Assembly (NCBI GenBank): GCA_916613615.1 | Contig: OU744731.1 | Location: 14,204,726-14,268,725 of the forward strand | From: Steromphala cineraria | Lineage: Eukaryota; Mollusca; Gastropoda; Trochida; Trochidae | Length of the DNA: 64,000 nt | Reading direction: 5' to 3' | The notes under the pieces: model-generated | What the model was told of the DNA's origin: nothing | Databases searched by the model: none | The model's input: only the letters and a program-made list of their open reading frames with translations | Part shown: positions 20,721 to 31,446 of the stretch, one piece after another | Position numbering within the stretch: the stretch's first letter is position 1 | Layout of the letters: every line of letters starts with the position of its first letter | Made by a program: the position numbers and the translations under genes

Positions 20721-22904
20721 TCTTTAGATGCGTGTTTCTCGCGAAGATTAAAAGATAATGGTTCATATTTTGTAAAGAAGTTAGCTGATTTCTGAAGAAA
20801 TGATAAAACTGTGTTTTAGTCTTATCAATCTGCAGTGGGGTGAGTTATTTAGCGATTTGTAGGGTAGCGTTTCTTTTTGACACCAGTTTATTCTAAGTTT
20901 GTTATCTGATGTGGCAGTTGATTTTCCTGTGCTACTTTTGCAATGATTACATCTGTAATTTTCCATCCGTGGCTTCTCTAAGTGACGTCATGGAAACATG
21001 TGTTCTTTTCCAAAACGTTTTTGGTTGTAAGTGATGGGATGTAAGTCAATTTAGTGAAGCTGACAAAAACAGGTATTTTCATTTATACAAATAGATATTC
21101 TAATGAATTGATTTATGATGTGGTGGTTAATACTCATGCCATGTTTTAAATACTTTAAATGGATACGTGCGATTAAACTAGCGATAACCAGACAGGGGAG
21201 ATAACCAGGACAACTTTCTCTCAGGCCTAAAAAGTTGGTTAGAAATCGGGGTCAAGACAGGGGGGTGCTTTTACGTATTTTCGTACCGTTGCCTCTTATT
21301 GCACAAAAAATCGAAATACTACAAAAGAAAATAGGATAACAAATCCAGAGACACTTATTTTTAGATTTTCATATATGTAACGTCAAATGTTGGCTTTGTA
21401 AGGAGAAAAAATTCAGACATGTAAAAAACGTATTTCCGCACATGTCTACAAAGAATTCATGATGTAGAATAATTATTCAGCTACAATTTGCACTATCTAT
21501 CGGATTTTTATCACAACGTACTCACATCAAATTAAATAAAAGAACGATCATACCGTCTCAATCGGAGTATCTCCCACATGCAATCGCCCGCTTTCATTGG
21601 CTGTCACGATAAAAGCGTGAGCTAAGATTGTGTTTGTAATCATCGTTTTTACGACTAAATATATGGTAAGGAACACCTTGCTCGAATCTAATGTGCTGTT
21701 TCTTGAGTAGATCGACGGATCAAAACTTAAAATAAAACTTTAATAGTTTAAACTTATAATTGACAACTACTCTGATAATAATACAGGATGAGTAAAGATT
21801 TATATAACGAATATATGACACAATAACAAACTGTTTTTTTAACTTTTTTCCCCAACAGTATTTGTTTTTTTAAGTGTACAATTGCGAATATTAACTTGCT
21901 CTGTTTCAAAAATCACATACATGAAATTAAGTTAATTAAATTCTTTAAAAAAAAAATCGATTTTCTAGGCATTTTATATATCAGAATTTCTTATTTAACA
22001 TTTCAATATTTTATACATATATATGTATTTTTAAAGTTTTAAACAGGTATTTCGATAACTTATACTTAAATTTGTCAATACATGATACTCCTGTTTTGTT
22101 ATAGATTATCAAATTTGAGGTATCGCTCGATATGTACATTGATCTTGAGACCTTTAAACTGCACAGTTGAGTCTCATCTTAAATCGGTTGTAAAATATTC
22201 TGTGTTAACTTTAATTTCACATTTTTGGGCTAGACAGACTCGGATGACAATGACAGTGACCACGACAACATAGTTTGTGGAATATTTAAATAATTATTGA
22301 CAATATTCAAGCAAAAAAATAAGATGAGGGTACTCCCCTTGGAGGGTCAATTTTTTTTACAAAATGTGGCACTCTATTTTTTTAAATAGTCATAATTGAT
22401 AGACAAGAGAACAACGAAGACATTGAACACTCAAAGGTATTTTTAGGATGAGTAGAAATATTTTTATAAGACCCTAACCAAAAAAAAATCGATGAAAAAT
22501 AAATTTATTATATTTTTTTCGAGGGTGGGTGTCTTGGAAATAAAATATCTTTTTAATGGAAATTTTTATTTTGAAAATTGAAAATGCATGTTATTATTAA
22601 AACTTTGTTCTACCCACACACCAAGTTTGGTTAATTTTGGTTGGTTAGTAAAAAATGACTGATTATGCCTAATTAAACTACTAACATTATTAAATGTATG
22701 TCATCATTGAAATATATGAAATATAAGAAATTCAGAAAACACCATGAACACTTTACTAAATAGATATGGGAATAAACATACATGATGACTTTTATCATTT
22801 ATTTAAGTATTTGATCATAAGCAAGGGAAAGCAATCCAAATATGTATATATTTTGAACGCCTTACTAAGCACTTGATGTGATACTCACAAATGTTATAAT
22901 AGAC
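20721..22904. other. Intergenic, no supported gene
   Basis: Contains dispersed repeat family 4, copy 2 (about 21616-21715) and poly-A/T tracts. Nothing else supportable. Confidence 0.45.
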
Positions 22905-23200
22905 CGAACGGCTTGATTGAGAAACTGATGTATAATTCATGACTTCATTGGCCAACCTTTTTTAATTGAATACGACATGTGTGTTCCTTACACAGTTCAC
23001 TTTCTCGTTTGTGTAATGGACTCCTGAAGATGTCTTATAACCCTTTCATGTTTAGCTGTGATACTGTCATTCCATCTTATGAAGCAGTGAGACTTTGAAG
23101 TAGATCTAGCCACTGCAAAGTGATGTTCCCAAATCATAAAATAAGAAATAAAATGAAATTGAACGAAATGAAGAAGACCTGAAAGAATCAAGTACCATTT
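22905..23200. repeat. Dispersed repeat family 3, copy 2
   Basis: Homologous in order to 13740-14040 (ATGACTTCATTGGCCAACC, CTGAAGATGTCTTATAACCC, GAAGCAGTGAGACTTTGAAG). Confidence 0.6.
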
Positions 23201-23309
23201 GTTATATGAACGTTAACTGAAATGAATCTAAAATATTTCTGCACATGGAAGATTGGTTCTTGTTTTTATTGTCCATTTCAGTCGTTAATGATAGGATGTA
23301 CTTGAACAT

Positions 23310-23637
23310 TCTCTCCCCACAGAGTCATGAAATGTTGATACAATCTCTGATATATTACGCCGAAATCCGTGGGTTCCGGCAGTTTCCCCTGGCGGACACA
23401 AGTTGCATTACAATCCATTTGAATTGCTTTATCAAATGACAACGTTTCTCGCATTGAAAGGGTGGTTCATATCACAATACCTTTGCCATGATTCAGTAGC
23501 CAAAATGATGATGTAAGAACAGCGTCGCTGATTGCACAACTAACTGTGATTGTCTCTATTCAGGCATCTCCCATTCTATCCCACGTAATATAACAGGCTG
23601 TATCAACATTTCATGACTTGATCTGCCTGTGGAGAGA
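23310..23637. mobile_element. hAT-like MITE, TCTCTCCCCACAG family, copy 1
   Basis: The 328-bp element has an inverted terminal repeat TCTCTCCCCACAGAG ... TCATGAAATGTTGATACA. The right end is the reverse complement (ACATTTCATGACTTGATCTG then CCTGTGGAGAGA). The interior is shared with 40713-41009 (GACAACGTTTCTCGCAT, GGTTCATATCACAATA, ATGATTCAGTAGC). No target duplication is recognisable at this copy. Confidence 0.85.
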
Positions 23638-25082
23638 GTTGTGCATACTTTCGGAAACAAACTATTCACAATTCGAAACTGGTCTAATAGAGAAAAGTTT
23701 GAAACTCTATCTCATGTCTGTCAACCGTTATTTTCTCATGTATTGTTTCAAGAACATCTTCCAACTGTCACATTTATTCCGTTTTAGAAAGTTAGTGGAG
23801 TCGAGTTAACCGCGTCGACAAGAAGATAACAACAATAACAGGGAATGCCAATACACTAATTGGTAGTTGTTTCACCTAATTCATGTCTTTAAAACTGGTT
23901 AGTTGACAGCAGTAAAATTAAGCTCCATTTGTTAGACAATGGTTTTTATGGTTCAAAATTCAATTAAATTATATTTTTGTTGATTCTTTTTGTGCCTGAT
24001 TCTTTCCACAAAAATAGGAATTAGTTATATTATTAGAGGATCCAACAGATAAAGTTTGTACTTTCTGTTTTTATGTATGCATCGTTTAGTATCAAACGAC
24101 TAAGCTGTCAATCTCGTCTTTTAGATTATTTTCTCTTTGAAAGGTGTCTTTAAAGATTCAACCAATTCTGCATCTGCTGGAATAAAGACTGGTTTACTGT
24201 AAATTTGCTATTTAAAATCAGACATTTTTCGAAATATTGAAGACACAAAAAATTCTAAAAAATATTTTATAGATAAAAGCTCAAGATAAATATATTAAGG
24301 GACTATATTTTGCTATGTATATATAAATAGGATAGATATATGGTATATAATAACATATTTTTGGGATGACACAAACGAGTGAGTACGTCTAAAGTTTCAA
24401 ATTCGCTTTAAAACTTACTGTTATGAAATTTCTTATTAACAAATTTTAAGGAAAGTTTAAGTTAATAATTGTCAACATTTCATAGCATTATGATATATAT
24501 TGCGCTATTAGTACAACATAATTTGAAAGATAATTTTGGACCGTGTTGTTGCATATAAATACTCCTGTCAGATCTGAGGTATTTAGAGTATCATCATCAA
24601 CTATTATACCGAAACAGCTGTTAGAGGTCATCTGACGATATTTTTTCATTATGTGATTAGCGTTATTTAACTTAAAAAAGTTCACATTTCACACACTTAA
24701 CAGTTACTCTCTGCTAAAATCCAGGTCAAAATGTAAAATTCCATTCGAATACCTCAGAAAGATTTTTTCGGATATAGTTTTTTCCAATCTTGTTTGGGGT
24801 AAATCTGAAAATAATCAAGCCCCTGCAAACGTGTTAATTTAATGTTTATTTTTCAGCCAAATGTTTGAATACACAATGACATCTGCTATCTAAATGAAAG
24901 GTCGCCACGAACAAAACAGGCATTGTAACAGTAAGTACTGGCGAAAATGGACCACCTATATTTGAATTATCCCAAGAAGCCAATTGATGTGATTATACGC
25001 ATGGATATGAACAACGATGTACCTTCATTGATTCGTTAACTCAATAGAGTGGGGCATTAGCATTTCCCAAAAGCATCTCTTG
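23638..25082. other. Intergenic, no supported feature
   Basis: AT-rich sequence without a long frame, RNA-like fold or repeat that I can support. Confidence 0.4.
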
Positions 25083-25086
25083 TTAA

Positions 25087-25542
25087 AGAGACACAGAGTA
25101 TGTTGATAGGATCAAATTTTGAAATCGATGTTATTACATCGGGAACCACTAACCGTTACTTAAAATGACAAGTTAAAGGTCAATCAGTACATTAGAGCGA
25201 AAATACGGCCATTCAAAGTCGGGATTTTGATCGAAAACCGGACCATGTGGCTCGAGTGGCGCGCACAAATTCGCCAAGCGTAATTTTGAAACTATTCGAT
25301 TCGATAGTGTTTATAAGGCATTGTAACTAATAGGTAGATTAATTTGATGCATAATTTCGAATATTAAACGTATTTGAGATGTTTTCTTGATTTTTCCATG
25401 AAATCAAGCATTTTCGAGATACTATGCATAAATGGATATATTTGCAAGTCCAGTGATGAGATATGAACTTCAATCAACATATTAGATATTTTGAAGCTTA
25501 TCAAAAAAATTAATTTTTTTAGGAAAGATACTCTGTGTCACT
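25087..25542. mobile_element. TTAA-flanked MITE, AGAGACACAGAGTAT family
   Basis: The 456-bp element starts AGAGACACAGAGTATGTTG and ends with the inverted GATACTCTGTGTCACT. A TTAA target duplication is present on both sides (25083-25086, 25543-25546). The terminus shares AGAGACAC with the element at 53012-53480, but the interior differs. Confidence 0.88.
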
Positions 25543-25989
25543 TTAAATCCTCTGAGTTCGGCACCAAATATGTGTCTTAACGAAAGTTCAGTAACATGAG
25601 TGTATGAGTGTATGCAAAGGTTACTTCTAACTTTTCATTCTAAATCGTAAGTTGTAGTAATGCCAGAGGTAGACTTCTATGATAATATGTCATATCGGAA
25701 AGCAGAAGAGTCAAATTTTTTAATGACAGTGATGAGCTAACATATGACTAAATTGTTGATAAAATGTAATGCAAAATAAAATAAAAATTATGATACAAGC
25801 GTCCTTGTCGTTTGCAATGCCTGGATTATCTTTAGAAAACTGAAAGTCCCATCTGATATAACGAACAGTTTTATTACAGCAGATAACAGTAACATTTACT
25901 CTTGCTTCTGGAAGTGACATGACATTTCAGATAATTTTCTCATTTCAAAATAAACATCCACGAAGAAGAGTTCTGTTGTTGCAAAATTA

Positions 25990-26205
25990 AAGTTAAGGAG
26001 TGACCTTCAGCAAGGGGAATTGTCATGTAAATCTAATGACTGGTATCATTAAATGCACGGAAGAAAGAATTACTCGGCTTAGGGGCAATTACCGTTGCTT
26101 CAGGCAGGTACTTGACATTTCAGGTTATTTTCCTGTTCCTATTTGTGCAACAATTAAACAAGCATTGTTGTTACCGGAGAGTCCAATTTGTTGGATTCGT
26201 TGAAC
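25990..26205. repeat. Dispersed repeat family 6, copy 1
   Basis: GTGACCTTCAGCAAGGGGAA, CATGTAAATCTAATGACTGG, TACCGTTGCTTCAGGCAGGT and TGACATTTCAGGTTATTTTC match 63033-63200 in order, with about 80% identity by eye. Confidence 0.75.
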
Positions 26206-26320
26206 ATCGTATTCCCGAATGTTCTGTAGTTTTTAACAGTTAATATTAAGTTTATATTTAATGATAAGCGACAAAAATATCGAGAATTCGAGTTATTGAC
26301 CTTCAACGATGTCATTTTAA

Positions 26321-26682
26321 AGGCACAGAAGTACGTTTTTGGAAAATCATTTATTTTTAAATGTTCAATGATAATGGTACGTTAATGTTAAATGTAATAT
26401 TTTGATAGTGTCAAAAATCGCATTTCATGATCACATACCAATCACAAACAGTCAGAGAACAAATTATAAAGATTCACATAAAGGCCACTGATGGTCATTT
26501 GAATGTGAACACCTATAATATATTTTGTGTAAGAAAAATGAATCGCATTGCTGAACCTTACATTATATATTTGATTTATTGGTGCTTCATGAAGTTTAAA
26601 TACATTGTCTTTCAATTAGAACCATTTATTTCCATTATCCTGACATCACCTTATATCCCCCCTAAAACGTGCTACTGTCCCT
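26321..26682 (+). mobile_element. TTAA-flanked MITE, AGGGGCAGTAGCACG family, copy B
   Basis: The 362-bp copy has a diverged left end (AGGCACAGAAGTACG) and a good right end (CGTGCTACTGTCCCT). TTAA is present on both sides (26317-26320, 26683-26686). Same orientation as copy A. Confidence 0.9.
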
Positions 26683-26860
26683 TTAAATACTAAAGTGAAG
26701 ATGTGTCATACAATTATTTCGTTTACTCCTGTAAGATAAGAAAAATGTTTATTACCCATACGGTTGAAAATAAGTGGTGACATAATAGCACTAGTGCACA
26801 TATAACTTTTGCCTAGCAACGATCGTTTTAGCACGAGTTGTCGTATTGTTTCGCCTGTGC

Positions 26861-26888
26861 CGTCATAACGTCATTGTTCGTGACGTCA
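26861..26888. promoter_or_regulatory. Cluster of CRE/ATF-like TGACGTCA half- and full sites
   Basis: CGTCATAACGTCATTGTTCG followed by TGACGTCA gives three TGACG/CGTCA cores in 28 bp, the last a full palindromic cAMP-response element. No gene start is visible nearby, so function is unproven. Confidence 0.35.
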
Positions 26889-27885
26889 GAGTAGTCATAT
26901 GACACACTTCCTCGGGTAATAATCTCTATTTACAAAAGTGTCTGATTGATCCTTTTTGTTAATACTCTCTATCCTTACAGGTCTTAAGTTAGAATGTTTA
27001 TTCAAAACAAGATTGTTGAGTTGATACTTCCAACATATTTGTTTAATCAATTTTCTATCAATTAATTCCTGGCTTTGGTAAATGATATCTCCTCTTTATA
27101 AATTATAACACACATTGCTTTGAAATCATTCATTTAGTAATTTGATGCGAATTTAACCACGGCATAATTGTTACTTCATTTTTCTATATTTTTCAGTATT
27201 TGAAAATAGTTTGACATAACAGCCGTAATTTGGTATCGAAAAGGGATTAAATTACCATTCAGTAATGGTCCTGTGCATTCTGACAGACGACATGTTTCAA
27301 TATAACATTTTTAAACAATAAATAATAAGCGTTATTTTCCTATTTTTTTCAAAGATAAATTGCCAGTCTTTACACAAAGAACTTAATTAAGCACCGTTCC
27401 ATCTCCAACAGAGACACGGTGCTGATAGTAAACAATACAAATGTTCAGGCAAACAATAAGAGGTGTTCGATAGAACGATCATCTGGAAGTGTAGAAACGA
27501 AAACTTCACTCGATGTATGATACATTGTCTCTGGATGATTGATTTTACAACAGCTCGGTATATTTGAGTCAAAATCCAAGTTACTTTTAAAAAGTCAATA
27601 TGTTGTGCTGCAAGGTCATAATTACCCTTCTCTTGACTAAATTGATGACTTTTTTTTTGTTAATGACCTCGTAGCTAAAGTTAGTCGTTAAAGCAGTATA
27701 ACCCTACAAAATCACAAAAATATCAAATAACAAATTTAAAGAAAACATGAAGAAAAAATTTGTCACTGTTAAAGATAGTTGCTTAACTAAAGGAAGAAGG
27801 AGTGATGATCAACACTAACACTTCAAAGAACCTCAAATTTACTCACAGATTTTAAGATTGTAGCTATTTATTACAAGTGAAGAAG
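26889..27885. other. Intergenic, no supported gene
   Basis: No repeat or frame I can support. Confidence 0.4.
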
Positions 27886-29360
27886 CGAGCAAAGCTCACA
27901 TACCCCCGACTCCACTTTGTTCAAAGAATTTCAAATAGTAAAACTGATTAATATTGGTTAAAGTACGATCGTTGAGTATACAGTAAGTCATTGTGTAAGT
28001 CTTCTTTCAACTGAAACCCAAATACCGAATTCATTAATAGGTTTTACAATTAAAAGGGTACATCTAGAGATAATGGTTGATCTTTGTTTCAATTTTGAGG
28101 TAGTTATCATGAATATTCTACGAGATGCACTGAGGACAAAACTATTTTTGTTATGTTTTCCAAAGAAACCACAGAGAAGAAAATCCATATATAAGTGTAT
28201 GAAGTTTGGTGAAGCTAGCATAAATAGTTTGGGAGATATGATCAGACAAAAGACTTTGTCATAGAGTCACTGTTTTAGTCATGTTTCCATGGAAACCGCC
28301 AAAAATTAAAAAAATGTGATGGTCTTATCCTCAAATGGCACATCTAGGGATCATGATTGATAAGTGTATGAAGTTTGATGAAGCTAGCATGAATAGTTTG
28401 GGAGATATGCTCCGGACAAAAGACTTGGTCATAGAGTCACTGTTTTAGTCATGTTTCCATGGAACCCGCAAAAAATAAAAATAATTTGTTGGTCTAACCC
28501 TCAAAAGGCACATCTAGGGATCATGGTTGATAAGTGTATGAAGTTTGGTGAAGCTAGCATGAATAGTTTGGGAGATATGCTCTGCACAAAACGACTTCCT
28601 CAAAGAGTCACTTTTTAGTCATGTTTCCATGGAAACCGCAAAAATGAAAATTCAGAAATAGTTCTAACCCTCAAAAGGCACAACTAGGGATCATAGTTGA
28701 CATGTGTATGAAGTTTGATGAGGCTAGCATGAATAGTTTTGGAGATATGCTCCGCACAAAACGACTTCCTCAAAGAGTCATGTTTCCATGGAAACCGCAA
28801 AAATGAAAATTCAGAAATAGTTCTAACCCTCAAAAGGCACAACTAGGGATCATGGTTGACATGTGTATGAAATTTGATGAGGCTAGCATGCATAGTTTTG
28901 GAGATATGCTCCGCACAAAACGACTTCCTCAAAGAGTCACTTTTTAGTCACGTTTCCATGGAAACCACAAAAATGAAAATTCAGAAACAGTTCTAACCCT
29001 CAAAAGGCACAACTAGGGATCATGGTTGACATGTGTATGAAGTTTGATGAAGCTAGCATGCATAGTTTTGGAGATATGCTCCGCACAAAACGACTTCCTC
29101 AAAGAGTCACTTTTTAGTCACGTTTCCATGGAAACCGCAAAAATGAAAATTCAGAAATAGTTCTAACCCTCAAAAGGCACAACTAGGGATCATGGTTGAC
29201 ATGTGTATGAAGTTTGATGAGGCTAGCATGCATAGTTTTGGAGATATGCCCCGCACAAAGTTTTGGGACGGACGGACGGACAGACGGACAGACGGACAGA
29301 CGGACGGACGGAAAGAATGAACGCAATATACCCCCGCTTACGCTGTAAGGCGGGGGTATA
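27886..29360 (+). mobile_element. Interspersed element with a tandem 170-bp core (pearl/Helentron-like)
   Basis: The left end contains GCGAGCAAAGCTCACATACC then CCCGACTCC. The core (about 28050-29262) has seven clear copies of a unit of about 170 bp with CATGTTTCCATGGAAACCGC, TAGGGATCATGGTTGA and GTGTATGAAGTTTGATGA (copies at about 28195, 28363, 28533, 28704, 28863, 29033 and 29203; one is 11 bp shorter). The right end is a GGAC/AGAC simple repeat (29265-29312) followed by a hairpin (29327-29360) with arms TATACCCCCGC / GCGGGGGTATA. Left arm, tandem core, microsatellite and terminal hairpin are the layout of bivalve pearl and related non-autonomous Helitron-group elements. The assignment is by layout only. 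Confidence 0.7.
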
Positions 29361-30198
29361 ATAATTATCGATAAAAAAATACTGAAAAAAAAGGTTTTGT
29401 GTATGAATGTCATCTAGGGATCAAAAATGTTATTTTTAAATTAAAAAAGTTCAAAGTGTACTTTCTCCCCAATGACAATAGGGGAGAAAGTCCAAATTTC
29501 AGTGGTCTCATTAATTTTATTAAGGTCATTCAAATAGTCAACAAGAAAACAGTTGTTAAATCTGTAATGGTCAATACATCACATTAATCAAAATATTCCA
29601 ATTGCACCCAATTACATTTTACAAAATAGGGGGTGCTTTGTGTATATCTAACAAATGCTTACACGTATATAACCTTCTAGCACTAGGATGTTGATTTGGA
29701 AACTTAGTCTAGACTTTCCATGCAAAATAGGGTAAATGTCATTGATAATTACATTCCTTATAGCAACGATGTAATCTACAGAGGCAATACAGGGAAAAAC
29801 ACAACCAATTGGTAATAGAAAGTCAAACATCTATAGGCACAATGTTGAACAAGACAACCCAGACCTAAACATAGATAATGCAATTTGTAGGGAATTACTA
29901 CTTTGGTTATAAGTACATTAAGTGAGTCAATGGGTACAATTCTCTCGTAACAACGAGAATGAAGATTTTGTTACAATACTTAATGTTGGACATTCAAGTT
30001 GATGAAAAAGGCAAAGGCAGCAAATGATAATTGACTAGTTTTAACAGAAATATCCTTTTCTGAAGGCTGCACAGATAAACATAGTTGTTTAACATTATAT
30101 TGAAACTAAAGAATTGGACTATAATCTTAAAATATCAATAATATTATCTAAGATATAGAATAAGGGTTTAGATAAAAACATGAAAAATCCTAAACACT

Positions 30199-30474
30199 TC
30201 ATATGTGGTTTAGGATTGAAATACACATTGAAATGAAGTTGAAGATAATTTTTTCCCCAATATTGAACCTAAGTTTCTGGTGATGAAAAGTAAAAAAGAG
30301 GCACTTTTTTGATCCAGTGATGTCTAAAAGATGATATCGGATAGCCATATTTCTGATGATGTGTCCATCAAGTTTGATTTTAATACCAGGGTACATGTCT
30401 GCAGCATCACCTAGTGACATGAAGGATATTGATTCTCCTTCATTCAAACTTTGGGATTCGAATGTAGATGCCAT
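30199..30474 (-). CDS. Hypothetical 91-residue reading frame, possibly OB-fold-like
   Basis: The ATG is at 30474-30472 and the TGA at 30201-30199. The peptide starts MASTFESQSLNEGESISFMS and continues with GIKIKLDGHIIRNMAIRYHL, LLDITGSKKCLFF and LRFNIGEKIIF. The alternation of hydrophobic strands with D-x-T-G and a late N-x-G-E-K is weakly like an OB-fold single-strand-binding domain (RPA-like), a domain also carried by some Helitron-group elements. The frame lies 0.8 kb from the pearl/Helentron-like element and 0.8 kb before the giant fold-back. I do not recognise a family, and it could be a first exon, an element gene or chance. Confidence 0.25.
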   Translation of the reverse strand: MASTFESQSLNEGESISFMSLGDAADMYPGIKIKLDGHIIRNMAIRYHLLDITGSKKCLFFTFHHQKLRFNIGEKIIFNFISMCISILNHI

Positions 30475-30739
30475 GACTTGACATGAAGAGTACGTTGTGA
30501 AATATTAGTGTGTGTTTAACCTTTTCTATCCATCTTCTTCTGTTGACATCATGCAAATCCTTTATAACCAAAGTGACATGTATTTCAAAATATTGAAGTT
30601 ATTATTTGCTTTAACTTTACTTAAATGTCACGAACATCAATATACATCATGTTTAAAAGGATGATTGACAAAAAAGGAACTAATCCATCAAACGAGGGAA
30701 TCAAACTTCAATACTTGCTTACATATATGGAACATGTCT

Positions 30740-31264
30740 GTCAAAGTCAAAGTCAAAAGAATTTATCGTACTTGAGGCCTCTGGTCCATATACAATGATA
30801 TACACATATATATGCAATAAACATCTTTACAGAGATGCCAGTGGATATAACAATGGAATTAGGATTTATAGATATGTAGGATTAAACAAAGAATAGTTTT
30901 TGCAGACAAACCATAGATCACGAATTTCAATTTCACACGTTTTGTGTAAGATCCATGCCATGTTTTATGAACAGAGATAATTTCAATATTACCTCCGCAT
31001 CATTTGATGACAAAATTGATGTGTATCCTGTTTCACCCCTCATTGAGAAGATACATGTACGTTTCGGTAAATAATTCATTCTCAGTTCAGTTTAATACCG
31101 ACAATCAAATGTAAAATGCATTTCGTCTTCTATACATAATGAACATAGTTTTTGTGTTCTCTCAAGCGAGATATACCTTCCATAATTAATCATAAGTTTT
31201 AAAAAAACAAGCATGTATTTGATCTATAACTTTCTTAAAAGATTATTCGTCAAGACTTGTAGAT
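30740..31264. other. Intergenic flank of the giant fold-back element
   Basis: A short direct repeat, TCAAAGTCAAAGTCAAAAG, lies near 30737-30757, followed by TTTATCGTACTTGAGGCCTC. No gene is seen. The 5-bp repeat GTTAC bounding the next element starts at 31265. Confidence 0.4.
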
Positions 31265-31286
31265 GTTACGAACCATCTGGGGTATA

Positions 31287-31425
31287 TCACAATCTGCAGA
31301 TTGTTCGAACAATCTGCAGATTGTGAGCTCACAATCTAGGAATATGTTAATATTCCTAGATTGTTTAAACAATCTGCAGATTGTGAGACCTGCACAATCT
31401 GGGAATGATCACAATCTAGGAATAT
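31287..31425. repeat. Left cap: chain of perfect palindromes built from AGATTGT
   Basis: Ten copies of AGATTGT/ACAATCT in mostly alternating orientation. 31287-31326 is a perfect 40-bp palindrome centred on TTCGAA. 31318-31337 is a 20-bp palindrome centred on GAGCTC. 31331-31345 pairs exactly with 31350-31364. 31358-31375 is an 18-bp palindrome centred on TTTAAA. ACAATCTGCAGATTGT (centre CTGCAG) occurs three times. TGATCA separates the last pair. Every joint between motifs is itself a 6-bp palindrome, with few exceptions. Confidence 0.95.
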
Positions 31426-31446
31426 TTTTGGTCCAACTAACCGAGT

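Noticed and set aside
29183..29413. A minus-strand frame rich in S-V-R-P-S-V
   Set aside because: Produced by the GGAC/AGAC simple repeat and the terminal hairpin of the pearl-like element.
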